Origin: Streptomyces tuirus
GTDB lineage: Bacteria; Actinomycetota; Actinomycetes; Streptomycetales; Streptomycetaceae
Length of the DNA: 64,000 nt
Direction of reading: 5' to 3'
Assembly (NCBI RefSeq): GCF_014701095.1
Contig: NZ_AP023439.1
Span: forward strand, 3,770,001 to 3,834,000
In this document: in pieces, positions 40,973-49,168 of the stretch
Layout: every line of letters starts with the position of its first letter
Position numbering within the stretch: the stretch's first letter is position 1
Position numbers and translations under genes: made by a program
The notes under the pieces: model-generated
Databases searched by the model: none
What the model was told of the DNA's origin: nothing
Seen by the model: only the letters and a program-made list of their open reading frames with translations

Positions 40973-41452
40973 GGGGCACCTCCTCCTTGGCTGCCGTCCT
41001 GTGTACTGCCCTGCGGGCCGCTTGCCGGGTTCTGCTGGTACTGCTTACTGATCGTATCCACGCGCCGGTCGATCGGCTGGTTCCCCCTGTCAGCGCGGCC
41101 GACGGGTGTCGACGCATGACGAAGTTCCCTGTGGAGCTCCTCTTCGAACTCCTCCGGTGGTACTGCTGCGCGTGACCGCCTCCGGTATGCCTGCATGGAT
41201 CGTAGAGGCGGCCGAAGACCAGTGTCCCGCACCTGACTGTGGACCCCGACCCCCTCCTGCGGAGACGGCGGGTACCGGTACGAGGTTGATACGTGAACCG
41301 GTACGGGTTGATACGTGGCAGGGACATCGAAGGTTCGGTGGAGGGTCTGCCTGCGGGGACAAGGGATGTGAACCCACCCCCTCCAGCGTGCTAATGTTCT
41401 GGGTGTCGGAAGGCGCCGGCCCCAAGGGACAGACGCCCAGGACACACCCAAT
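40973..41452. promoter_or_regulatory. Intergenic region fhaA / tRNA-Leu with a tandem direct repeat
   Basis: These 480 bp have no supported gene and should hold the divergent promoters. A near-perfect tandem repeat, ACCGGTACGAGGTTGATACG (start 41274, ends 41296) then ACCGGTACGGGTTGATACGT (start 41297, ends 41318), includes two exact copies of GGTTGATACGTG 22 bp apart, on the same face of the helix. This is typical of a regulator-binding site. Confidence 0.6.
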
Positions 41453-41536
41453 GCGCGGGTGGCGGAATAGGCAGACGCGCTGGATTCAGGTTCCAGTGCC
41501 CGCAAGGGCGTGGGGGTTCAACTCCCCCCTCGCGCA
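41453..41536 (+). tRNA. tRNA-Leu (CAG)
   Basis: GCGCGGG (41453-41459) pairs with CTCGCGC (41529-41535), with one G-U pair, followed by A. The anticodon loop TTCAGGT gives CAG, leucine. A long variable arm (TGCCCGCAAGGGCG) is as expected for class II tRNA. CCA is not encoded. Confidence 0.96.
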
Positions 41537-41578
41537 CAACGGGAGCACCGACGAAAGTGCTCCAGCTGCACCGACGGT

Positions 41579-41610
41579 ATGGGCGGCATCGCGATGGCGA
41601 TGCCGCCCAT
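41579..41610 (+). terminator. Terminator after tRNA-Leu
   Basis: ATGGGCGGCATCGC (41579-41592) pairs perfectly with GCGATGCCGCCCAT (41597-41610). Confidence 0.85.
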
Positions 41611-41730
41611 TCCTGTTTCTGTGGTGTGAGGTCTGTCTCTGGGCAGGGTGAGGCGGACCGTCGGTGGTCCGCGTTCGTCTGTGGATCCTGCTTGAGCAGC
41701 TCTCGGGGCGCGCTCTCTGTGAGGAAGGTC

Positions 41731-41990
41731 TCAGCGCTGGGTGATGTGGCCCTTGGGGGCCCACGTGCCCAGGGGCCTGGTCCTGCGGCGTCGGGCGGGC
41801 CGTCGGCGGGGCCGCTCGCCGCCTAGGGCGCTGGCGTCGGCCAAGAGGCGAGTTTGCGGCGGTTGGCGTGGGCGAGCTGGAAGGCCAGAAGGAGGGTCTG
41901 GGCCGCGATGCCGCGGATGCGGCGGGTGCCGGCGTCTTCGAGGCGTTCCTGGAGGCGGTCCTTGGCCCTGGCCGCCGGAGCAACAGCGGC
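41731..41990 (-). pseudogene. Frameshifted C-terminal remnant of a mobile-element-type protein
   Basis: In one minus-strand frame 41826-41985 reads RLQERLEDAGTRRIRGIAAQ then TLLLAFQLAHANRRKLASW. The reading then continues in another frame as ADASALGGERPRRRPARRRR and TRPLGTWAPKGHITQR, stopping at 41731. This looks like the end of a family common in actinobacterial mobile elements, broken by one frameshift near 41845 and truncated upstream. I recognise the ending only from memory and cannot name the family precisely. Confidence 0.5.
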
Positions 41991-42490
41991 AGCGGCGTCA
42001 TCCCGCTCGGCTGGGGCCATGCCGGTGTCGCCGCAGTGGCCGAGCGGGAGGCGTACAACCGGACCGGGGGCCCGCTGCCGTCGGGGCTGCTGCACGCGCC
42101 GTTCTTCACCGCGGCGGCCGCGACGCCCGAGCGCACCGCCGTCGTCACCCCGGGCCGCACCCTCAGCTACGGAGAACTCGCCGCCCGGGCCGGTGGCATC
42201 GCCCGTCGTCTCACCGGCCTCGACGTCCGTCCCAACGACCTGGTCGCCGTGGTGATGGAGAAGGGCTGGGAACAGTGCGCGGCCGTCCTCGGCATCCTCG
42301 CCGCCGGCGCCGCGTACCTGCCCATCGACCCCGAACTGCCCGACGAGCGCGTCCGGCTCCTGCTCGAACACGGACAGGCCCGCGCGGTCCTCACCCAGGG
42401 CCGGGTCGCACAGGGCAGGGAGGACCGCTTCGACGGAGTGCAGGCCGTGTTCCGGGTCGATGAACTCCCTCTGGAGGAGGACGCGGCCGA
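41991..42490 (+). pseudogene. NRPS fragment: condensation-adenylation linker and start of an adenylation domain
   Basis: Frame 41868-onwards reads EREAYNRTGGPLPSGLLHAP, then FFTAAAATPERTAVVTPGRT, LSYGELAARAG and AAVLGILAAGAAYLPIDPEL. These are the linker and the A1-A2 core motifs of an adenylation domain. The frame has no start of its own and stops matching near 42480, well before the A3 P-loop. It is an interior piece of a lost NRPS, truncated at both ends, not a functional gene. Confidence 0.82.
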
Positions 42491-42814
42491 CGCGAACCGA
42501 AGCTGCTCGAACTGCTCATGCCGACCATCCGTGCGGACTTCTCGGTCGTCGAGACGTACGCGCACCGGCCCGAGCCCCCGCTCCGGTGCCCCGTCGTGGC
42601 CTTCGCGGGGACGCAGGACCGGGAAGTGCCGCCCGAGCTGATGGCCTCCTGGCACGAGCAGACGACGGGCGGTGTCACTCGCCACGTTCTGCCCGGCGAC
42701 CACTTTTTCCTGCACGGCGAGCGGACCGCGCTCCTGGCCACGGTCAGCGCGGCGTCAGCGGTCGTGGGGCGCCTGACCGACCCGATGAACCCGACCGGAC
42801 GAAAGGACCAGTAA
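42491..42814 (+). pseudogene. C-terminal fragment of a type II (GrsT-like) thioesterase
   Basis: A different frame from the adenylation fragment carries KLLELLMPTIRADFSVVETY, CPVVAFAGTQDREV and HVLPGDHFFLH. The last holds the catalytic His of alpha/beta-hydrolase proofreading thioesterases. The nucleophile Ser region is missing. An ATG at 42518 could start a 98-codon product, but it would lack the active-site serine. The TAA overlaps the next ATG (TAATG). It is fused to the NRPS remnant by a deletion near 42480-42495. Confidence 0.78.
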
Positions 42815-43203
42815 TGGACACGACCGAGGCCTGTGGCCTGATGCTTCCCCGCTGCTGCGCCCACCTGATGTCTTGGGACGGCGGTCCGCGTCTGCGCACG
42901 GGGCACGGCTACGAGGTGTGGCTGCTGTCCTGGGTGCCCGGTCAGGGCACCGGGCTGCACGACCACGGGAGCTCCTCCGGGGTGCTGACCGTGCTGGAGG
43001 GCACCCTGACCGAGCGGACGCTCAAAGGAAGGCGCGTGCTGGGTACGGGCGCGCAGCGGGTGTTCGCGCCGGGGTGTGTGCATCAAGTCGTCAACGACGC
43101 GCTGGAGCCGGCGGTGAGCCTGCACGTCTACTGCCCGGGCCTGACGGAGATGCCGACGCACACCACCCCGCCGGCGAGGCGCGCACGCAGCCGTGCCCGG
43201 TGA
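42814..43203 (+). CDS. Cysteine dioxygenase-like cupin protein
   Basis: The product has 129 residues. The cupin motif GTGLHDHGSSSGVLTVLEGTLTE supplies the iron-binding H-x-H, and a later His in PGCVHQVVND completes a three-His site. It resembles bacterial cysteine dioxygenases, which oxidise Cys to cysteine sulfinate, but at 129 residues it is shorter than the usual 160-200. Its start overlaps the thioesterase remnant's stop, so it was once part of the lost NRPS operon. Whether it is still expressed is unclear. Confidence 0.7.
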   Translation: MDTTEACGLMLPRCCAHLMSWDGGPRLRTGHGYEVWLLSWVPGQGTGLHDHGSSSGVLTVLEGTLTERTLKGRRVLGTGAQRVFAPGCVHQVVNDALEPAVSLHVYCPGLTEMPTHTTPPARRARSRAR

Positions 43204-43374
43204 CTGCCTGGCACTCGGCCGGACCCGCCTCCAGGAGTCGCCCCCGCGGCCGTCCGTGACTTCGGTGTTCCCGGAGGTCAGCGCTCAGGTGCAGGAGCCA
43301 ACGGAAAGCCCGGTGAGCAGATGACCGCCCCAGTTATGCTGCCCTGTCTTGTCAGGCCAGGGAGGATCGGCACC

Positions 43375-43920
43375 ATGAGTGGTACCCCGTTACCGTTTCC
43401 CGAGCGGATCGAGCTCGCAGGGGAAGGTCTCGTACTGCGCGACTGGACGGAGGCGGACCTGGCCGCGATGCCGGAGTTGTTCGACCATCCCGACATCGCG
43501 TACTGGACGCCGATCGTCTCACCCTTCGACGAAGCGGTCGCTCGCGCACGGCTGAACAAGGACCGGCAGATGCGGGCGGAGGGCACGACCATCCTGCTCG
43601 CCATCACCGTTGACGGCCGCACGCCGCTCGGCGAGGTGATGTTGCGGCGCGCCCCCGAGGGTGCGGAGATCGGCTACGTGGTCGGCCCGGCGCACCGCGG
43701 CCAGGGGCTGGCCGCACGGGCGGTCCGGGTGATGGCCGAGTATGCCTTCGATCAGCTGGGCGTGGGACAAGTGGTCCTGGAGCTGGAGGCCGAGAACGCC
43801 GCGAGCGTCGCCGTGGCCACCAAGGCGGGCTTCGGACTCCTCGACGTGCCGCTGATCCGGGGGGAGGAGAAGGGACGGCCCTATGCCCTGCAGACGTGGG
43901 GCCTGCGGCGCGCTTTGTGA
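43375..43920 (+). CDS. GNAT family N-acetyltransferase
   Basis: The product has 181 residues from ATG 43375, behind GGGAGG. It is a RimJ/RimL-like GNAT fold with the acetyl-CoA loop in EIGYVVGPAHRGQGLAARAVRVMAEYAF and ELEAENAASVAVATKAGF. Codon 6 is TTA (43390-43392), so translation may depend on the developmental bldA tRNA. The substrate is unknown. A 54-nt upstream extension is open but less likely. Confidence 0.82.
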   Translation: MSGTPLPFPERIELAGEGLVLRDWTEADLAAMPELFDHPDIAYWTPIVSPFDEAVARARLNKDRQMRAEGTTILLAITVDGRTPLGEVMLRRAPEGAEIGYVVGPAHRGQGLAARAVRVMAEYAFDQLGVGQVVLELEAENAASVAVATKAGFGLLDVPLIRGEEKGRPYALQTWGLRRAL

Positions 43921-44023
43921 CGCTGTTCGGGCTGATGCTCCGCCGGTGGGACAAGGACCCGCGGCTCGAATGAGAGGTCCGCGCCGGAGTCGGGACGGCG
44001 GCCCCGGCTCCGGCTCTCACATC

Positions 44024-45061
44024 TCAGGAGCGGACATCGAGGACGTACTTGCCCGTGGAGGCCCGGTTCTCCAGCAGTTCGTGCGCGTGGGCCACGTCCT
44101 TCAGCGGCAGCACCTTCACGTCCACGCGGACGTGGCCCTTGGCGACTTCCGACAGCGCCCGCTCCAGGTGGGCGCGGAGCAGCGCCGGTGCCCGGCCGGC
44201 GACGCCGCCGAGGTTGTAGCCGGCGAGTGAACTGTTCGTGTACCAGGGGTGGTTGCCCTCGAAGGTGACGTCCTCGGCCGCCGCGTTGCCGAAGACGACG
44301 TGCCGGCCGAAGGCCGCCAGGAGGCCGGTCACCGAGGAGCGGAACGCGCCGCCGACGGAGTCCAGGACCAGGTCCGCGCCCGCCCCGTCGGTCCGCTCGG
44401 CCACCTCCTGCTCGATCTCCTCGTACGACACCACGCTGTCGTAGCCGTAGCCGCGCGCGTACTCGGCCTTGGCCGGGGAGCTCGTCACGCCGATCACCCG
44501 GGCCGCGCCCAGCGACCGGGCGAGCTGCGCTGCGGCCGTGCCCACTCCGCCGGCGGCGGCGAGGACGACCACGGTCTCGCCCGGGGCGAGGTGCCCGGCC
44601 GAGGTGAGCACGCCCAGCGCGGTGGTGACGTTGCACAGGGCGCCCGCCGCCAGGGTTCCGTCCAGGCCGGCGAGTTCGCCGTCCAGCCGTACGGCGTGCT
44701 CCGCGCCGGCGGCGACGACCTCGGCGTTGCCGCCGCCGCCCAGGGTCAGGGCGGCCACCCGGTCGCCGGTCTCGAACCCGGTGACACCGTCACCCACGGC
44801 GCGGACCGTGCCGACCGCCTCCAGGCCCGGGAAGTGCGGCAGGTCGACCGGGAACTGGCCGCGCCGGAACATCACTTCGGCGAAGTTCACGCCCGCGTAC
44901 TCGACGTCGATCGTGATCTGCCCGGGCTGCGGTGCGGGCACGGCGACCTCTGCGACGGCCAGGACGGACGGGTCGCCGAACGACTGGAAGAGGACGGTGC
45001 GCATACGGCTCCCTGAGGTCGTGGAGGTCTCGTTCGCCGGGGTCTCGGAGGTGTCGGTCAT
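44024..45061 (-). CDS. Zinc-independent MDR oxidoreductase (quinone reductase type)
   Basis: The product has 345 residues from ATG 45061, which overlaps the upstream stop by four bases. It has a GroES-like N-terminal domain (VEYAGVNFAEVMFRRGQFPV), the NADPH-binding motif VVLAAAGGVGTAAAQLARSLGA, and SVGGAFRSSVTGLLAAFGRHVVFG. The structural zinc cysteines are absent. It is probably a quinone or enone reductase using NADPH. It forms a two-gene operon with the MBL hydrolase. Confidence 0.85.
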   Translation of the reverse strand: MTDTSETPANETSTTSGSRMRTVLFQSFGDPSVLAVAEVAVPAPQPGQITIDVEYAGVNFAEVMFRRGQFPVDLPHFPGLEAVGTVRAVGDGVTGFETGDRVAALTLGGGGNAEVVAAGAEHAVRLDGELAGLDGTLAAGALCNVTTALGVLTSAGHLAPGETVVVLAAAGGVGTAAAQLARSLGAARVIGVTSSPAKAEYARGYGYDSVVSYEEIEQEVAERTDGAGADLVLDSVGGAFRSSVTGLLAAFGRHVVFGNAAAEDVTFEGNHPWYTNSSLAGYNLGGVAGRAPALLRAHLERALSEVAKGHVRVDVKVLPLKDVAHAHELLENRASTGKYVLDVRS

Positions 45062-45729
45062 CGGATTCCCGTCTCGCTGAGGGTGGTGGTGGGGCCGTGC
45101 CCGGTGAGCAGGCGTGTGTCGTCCGGGCAGGTGGTCGCGACCATGCGCAGGGAGCTGTGCAGGGCGGCGGGGCTGGCGCCCGGCGCGTCCGCGCGTCCCG
45201 GGCCGCCGGCGAGCAGGGCGTCGCCGGTGGCCAGCAGCGGAACATCGCCGGTGCCGAAGCGGAACATGACGGAGCCGCCGGTGTGGCCGGGGGTGTGCAG
45301 CACGGTGACCCGGCACGCCGCGAAGGTCAGTTCGCCGCCCTGTTCGGGGAGTTCGCTCACCTCGTCGGGCTCGCGGTCGGGGTGGCCGATGAGCAGGTCG
45401 CGGGGGAAGGAGTCCGGCAGTCCCTTGGCCGGGGCGCCGAACTGGTAGCGGTCGGCCGGATGGATCCAGGCCGGGATGCCGTAGTGCCGGGCGAGCGGCA
45501 CCGCGTCCCAGGTGTGGTCCATGTGGCCGTGCGTGATCAGGATGGCCTCGGGCTCCAGACGGTGGGCACGGACGGCCTCGAGGACCGCGTCGGCGGAGTC
45601 GTGCCCCGGGTCGACGATGAGGCAGGGATTTCCCGGTCCGGCGGCGACGAGATGGACGTTCGTGCCGAACTTGCCGGTGGCGGCGGACAGTACGAGCATG
45701 ACCGCGACTCTGACGGAGTACTCGGTCAT
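45058..45729 (-). CDS. MBL-fold metallohydrolase (glyoxalase II-like)
   Basis: The product has 223 residues. The metal-binding motif THGHMDHTWD, a later His in VLHTPGHTGGS, and ATGDALLAGG and LTGHGPTTT complete the glyoxalase II-like set of ligands. It likely hydrolyses thioesters or lactones. Codon 11 (45699) is an alternative ATG; neither start has a strong ribosome site. It diverges from the quinone oxidoreductase gene. Confidence 0.82.
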   Translation of the reverse strand: MTEYSVRVAVMLVLSAATGKFGTNVHLVAAGPGNPCLIVDPGHDSADAVLEAVRAHRLEPEAILITHGHMDHTWDAVPLARHYGIPAWIHPADRYQFGAPAKGLPDSFPRDLLIGHPDREPDEVSELPEQGGELTFAACRVTVLHTPGHTGGSVMFRFGTGDVPLLATGDALLAGGPGRADAPGASPAALHSSLRMVATTCPDDTRLLTGHGPTTTLSETGIR

Positions 45730-45838
45730 ATGTCAATTGACGTCTGTGTGGCAGAACTCTGGCTCAAGTCTCGCCTATAGTGCGAGGGCCATCGTCTTGG
45801 AGTGCGTGCAGTCGCCTTACCAGCAGGGGGTTTTGTTC
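45730..45838. promoter_or_regulatory. Divergent promoter with operator-like palindromes
   Basis: GTCAATTGAC (45732-45741) is a perfect palindrome just ahead of the MBL start. TGGCAGAACTCTG (45749-45761) recurs, reverse-complemented with two changes, in the aldo/keto reductase-MFS promoter at 56694-56706. CTATAG at 45775-45780 may be part of a -10 element for the forward gene. Confidence 0.5.
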
Positions 45839-46768
45839 GTGAAGGCCATCGCCGTTCAGCGCTACGGAGGTCCGGAGGTCCTGGAGCTGATGGACCTCCC
45901 CGAGCCGCGTCTGGGGCCCGACGTCGTGCTCGTCCGCGTGAAGTACGCGGGCGTGAACCCGGCGGACTGGAAGATCCGGGAGGGCTACATCGACGACTGG
46001 TTCGAGTCGCACTTCCCCCTGGTGATGGGCTGCGACATGGCCGGAGTGGTCGAACGCGCCGGTCTCGGTGTCACCGAGTTCTCCGCGGGCGACGAGGTCG
46101 TCGGGTACGTCCGCGCCGACCACATGCAGCGCGGCACCTACGGGGAGCTGGTCGCCGCGCCCGTACGCACCCTGGCGCACAGGCCGCGGACTCTCGACTG
46201 GCGCGAATCGGCCGGACTGCCGGCCGCCGGCCTCACCGCCTACCAGGCGCTGCGCCGCCATCTGGAGATCGCCGCCGGCGAGGTGCTGCTCGTGCACGCG
46301 GCGGCCGGCGGGGTCGGTTCGCTCGCGGTCCAGATCGGCCGCGCCCTCGGCGCGCGCGTCATCGGCACGGCGAGCGAGCGCAACCACGACTTCCTGCGCT
46401 CGCTCGGGGCCGAACCGGTGGTCTACGGGCCCGGGCTCGCCGACCGGGTGCGCGCCCTGGCCCCCGAGGGCGTCGACGCCGTGTTCGACCTCATCGGCGG
46501 CGACACACTCTCCGGCTCGCCGGCGCTGCTGCGGCCGGGCGGGCGGCTCGCCTCCATCTCCGGTGACGTGACGCGGCTGGGCGGACGCTATGTGTTCGTA
46601 CGCCCCGACCCGGCCGACCTCGCCGAGCTGGTGGCGATGGCCGACCGCGGGGCGGTGCGGGTCCACGTCAGCGCCGAATTCCCGCTGTCCGACGCCGTAC
46701 GCGCACACGAGCTCGTGCAGAGCGGGCATGTGCGCGGAAAGGTGGTCCTGGCAGTCGACCCGTCCTGA
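45839..46768 (+). CDS. NADPH:quinone oxidoreductase-like MDR protein
   Basis: The product has 309 residues from GTG 45839, behind AGGGGG. MKAIAVQRYGGPEVLELMDLP is the typical start, followed by GYVRADHMQRGTYGELVAAP and the cofactor motif LLVHAAAGGVGSLAVQIGRALGARVIGTAS. It is a medium-chain NADP-dependent reductase without zinc ligands. It is followed by a terminator, so it is a single-gene unit. Confidence 0.87.
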   Translation: MKAIAVQRYGGPEVLELMDLPEPRLGPDVVLVRVKYAGVNPADWKIREGYIDDWFESHFPLVMGCDMAGVVERAGLGVTEFSAGDEVVGYVRADHMQRGTYGELVAAPVRTLAHRPRTLDWRESAGLPAAGLTAYQALRRHLEIAAGEVLLVHAAAGGVGSLAVQIGRALGARVIGTASERNHDFLRSLGAEPVVYGPGLADRVRALAPEGVDAVFDLIGGDTLSGSPALLRPGGRLASISGDVTRLGGRYVFVRPDPADLAELVAMADRGAVRVHVSAEFPLSDAVRAHELVQSGHVRGKVVLAVDPS

Positions 46769-46827
46769 TCCGGCGCGGCGGGAGGACCGGACAGCCCTGC
46801 TGTCCGGGGGAAAAGGTGCGGGAAGCG

Positions 46828-46857
46828 GGGCCGTCCCCTGAGGGAGACGGCCCTTTT
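46828..46857 (+). terminator. Terminator of the quinone oxidoreductase gene
   Basis: GGGCCGTC (46828-46835) pairs with GACGGCCC (46846-46853), extended inward by CCC/GGG, and is followed by TTTT. Confidence 0.87.
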
Positions 46858-46887
46858 GCATGTCCGGGGCACGCCGTGCAACAGGCC

Positions 46888-46916
46888 TCCAGCGATCCTT
46901 GAGCGGCTCTCCACTC
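46888..46916 (+). promoter_or_regulatory. Possible SARP heptamer repeats upstream of the afsA-like gene
   Basis: TCCAGCG (46888-46894), TTGAGCG (46899-46905) and TCCACTC (46910-46916) are spaced by exactly 11 bp. SARP activators such as ActII-4 bind direct heptamers close to TCGAGCG at 11-bp spacing near the -35 region. The match is partial, and the rest of 46858-47040 shows no gene. Confidence 0.35.
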
Positions 46917-47040
46917 AGCCGCCCCGGACCGTCGGCCGGGCCCCTCGCCGTTCGCAGCCGAACCCACAGAGGCGGCTGTGAGGCTGGATTCAGCGCCCTC
47001 AAGGGCCGCCGAAGCAGACCCACGGACGAACGGAACGGGC

Positions 47041-48060
47041 ATGACCCTTGCTGAGCAGGAGCGGCCGGAAGCCGCTCCGGCCGCGGCCGAACTCGCCTAC
47101 CAGCGTTCGATGGACCGCGTCCTGGTGCACCGCCGGGCCGTGATGGAGGTCTTCGTCACGGACGCGGTGCGGCTCGGCGACGAGACGTTCGCCGTCGCCC
47201 TCCAGGCACCTCGCGCGCACAGCTACTACAACGACCACACGCAGCGGCCCGCGCTGCTCGATCCGCTGTTCCTCCTGGAGGCGGCCCGCCAGGCGGTCAC
47301 CGTCGTCGCACACCAGTGGCTGGACGTCTCGTACGACACGTCCTTCCTGATCAGCGACTGGACGACCGAGTTCACGGATCTCGCGGCCCTGCGGGCCCGG
47401 GGCGACGCACCGGACGAGCTGGTGATCGAGGTGAGCGCGCGGGACCTCAGACGACGGGGCAGCAGACTGCTGGCCGCCACGCTGGAGTGCGTGTTCGTCG
47501 TCGCCGGCCGCAGGGCCGGGACCAGCGCCATCGTGGCCGGATACCTCAGCCGGGACGGCTACACCGCCCACCGGGAGAAGAGCCGGGGAAGCATTCCCCC
47601 CTCCTCGTCCGACCTGCCGCACACCCGGCTCGGCGCGACCGTCCAACCCGCTCTTGTCGGGCGGGAGCGGGCCGAGAACGTCGTGCTCACCGATGTGGAA
47701 CGCCCGGGCGGCGCGCTCACCCTGACGGCCACGCTCGACGTCCCCGTGTGGCATCCGGCCATGTACGACCACCCCCTGGACCATGTGCCCGCGATGGCGC
47801 TCATGGAGGCCGCACGGCAGGCCGCCGTGCTCGCCGCCGGAGATCCCGCCGAACGGCACCACGCCCGCGCCTTCGGCGCCACGTTCCGCCGGTTCGTGGA
47901 GCTGGACAGCCCGGTCACGGTGACCGTCACACCCTCGGGCGAGGCCCGATGCACCGTCGACTTCCTCCAGGACGGGGAGTCGGTCTGCACGGCTGAGATC
48001 GCCGTCGCCCCGGTGCCCGCTGGCCCGGACACGGACGGCGGTGACGGCCGTGCGACTTGA
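47041..48060 (+). CDS. AfsA-family hotdog protein (gamma-butyrolactone-type synthase)
   Basis: The product has 339 residues. It shows two hotdog-like halves: SYYNDHTQRPALLDPLFLLEAARQAVTVVA (about 60-90) and AMYDHPLDHVPAMALMEAARQAAV (about 240-263), plus VHRRAVMEVFVTDAVRLGDETF near the start. This is the AfsA/ScbA/BarX pattern. AfsA joins a beta-ketoacyl chain to dihydroxyacetone phosphate; methylenomycin-type relatives use other phosphorylated partners. It heads a row of FAS-like genes and overlaps the next gene by 20 bp. Unlike most afsA genes it has no ArpA-like receptor gene beside it. It could also have a dehydratase-like hotdog role. Confidence 0.85.
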   Translation: MTLAEQERPEAAPAAAELAYQRSMDRVLVHRRAVMEVFVTDAVRLGDETFAVALQAPRAHSYYNDHTQRPALLDPLFLLEAARQAVTVVAHQWLDVSYDTSFLISDWTTEFTDLAALRARGDAPDELVIEVSARDLRRRGSRLLAATLECVFVVAGRRAGTSAIVAGYLSRDGYTAHREKSRGSIPPSSSDLPHTRLGATVQPALVGRERAENVVLTDVERPGGALTLTATLDVPVWHPAMYDHPLDHVPAMALMEAARQAAVLAAGDPAERHHARAFGATFRRFVELDSPVTVTVTPSGEARCTVDFLQDGESVCTAEIAVAPVPAGPDTDGGDGRAT

Positions 48061-49102
48061 CTCACCGCTCGCTCTGACGGCGACAGCGTGGTACCCGGAG
48101 CAGCGCCAGACGGTCGAAGAGGCCCTGGCCGCGGGTGACATCGACGCCCGGACCGCCCGCGAACTCGGCTACACATCCCTGCCGGTCAGCGAAGACACCG
48201 CACCGCCCGACATGGCCGTAGAGGCCGCGACCGGGGCCCTGGCGCTGTCCGGAGCCCGGCCCGACGACCTCTCCCTGCTGCTGCACGCGAGCGTCCACCA
48301 CCAGGGGCACGACGCCTGGTCCGCCCCGCACTACATCGCCCGGCGTCTCGGAGCCCACAACGCCGTGCCGATCGGACTGCTCCAGCAGTGCAACGGCGGC
48401 GCCATCGGCATCGAACTGGCCGCGAGCAGGCTCCAGGGCGACCCGGAGGCCGGGCCCGCACTGGTCACGACCGCCGACCGCTTCCTGATGCCGAGCTGGC
48501 ACCGCTGGCTCAGCGACTACGGCATGGCCGCCGGCGACGCGGCCACGGCGGTCCTCGTCCACCGCGTCACCGAACCACCCGGCCCGGCAGGCCACGGCGG
48601 CGGGCCGGACCTGCTGCTGCACTCCCTGGCCACCCGGGTCGCGGCCGAACTCGAGGTGATGCACCGCGGGGACGACGAACTCAACGCCACGCCCATGGGT
48701 CACAGCCCGATGATCGACGTGCGGCGCACCAAGCGCGCGTTCATCAAGACGTACGGCGTCGAGTTCTTCCTCAAGACCGCGGCCGACCGCATCCGGGCCG
48801 TGGTCGAGGAGGCCCTGGCCGGAGCCGGACTGGCCGGCGACGACCCGCGGCTGCGCCACGCCGTGATTCCCCGGCTGGGCGGCAAGGCGATGGCGGAGGC
48901 GTACATCCCGCCCCTGACCGACGTCACCTCGGCGGAGGTGCTCGACCTCGGCCGCGCCACCGGGCACGTGGGGGCCGGCGACCTCAACGCCTCCCTCGCC
49001 GACCTGGCCCGCACGGACCTGCTGGAGCCCGGGGACCACGCCCTCGTGCTCAACGGCGGCGGTGGATTCACCTTCACCGCGGTCGTCGTCAGCAGGCACT
49101 GA
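48041..49102 (+). CDS. Ketoacyl-ACP synthase III family protein (divergent, CNGG type)
   Basis: The product has 353 residues from GTG 48041 (an alternative GTG lies at 48050). It belongs to the divergent KAS III group seen in actinobacterial gene clusters. LLQQCNGGAIGIELAASRL holds the Cys where the canonical AxCxGF nucleophile lies. GDAATAVLVH and GHVGAGDLNASLADL follow, and the C-terminal FabH Asn region is GGGGFTFTAVVV. The canonical HQAN motif is not evident; HAVIPRLGGKAM takes its place. It may act as an acyltransferase rather than a chain-starting synthase. It is similar in sequence to the gene at 60544-61587. Confidence 0.83.
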   Translation: MTAVRLDSPLALTATAWYPEQRQTVEEALAAGDIDARTARELGYTSLPVSEDTAPPDMAVEAATGALALSGARPDDLSLLLHASVHHQGHDAWSAPHYIARRLGAHNAVPIGLLQQCNGGAIGIELAASRLQGDPEAGPALVTTADRFLMPSWHRWLSDYGMAAGDAATAVLVHRVTEPPGPAGHGGGPDLLLHSLATRVAAELEVMHRGDDELNATPMGHSPMIDVRRTKRAFIKTYGVEFFLKTAADRIRAVVEEALAGAGLAGDDPRLRHAVIPRLGGKAMAEAYIPPLTDVTSAEVLDLGRATGHVGAGDLNASLADLARTDLLEPGDHALVLNGGGGFTFTAVVVSRH

Positions 49103-49168
49103 CGTACCACCCCACCGCCCGACTCGTTCGATCCGCTGATCCCTTCATCCACTCAAGGAGATACCGCC

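Noticed and set aside
42518..42814. Functional 98-residue thioesterase
   Set aside because: The nucleophile Ser region is missing and the upstream sequence is NRPS remnant in another frame.
46978..47040. Upstream GTG start for the AfsA-like gene
   Set aside because: It would add 21 residues with no family similarity; ATG 47041 gives the usual AfsA length.
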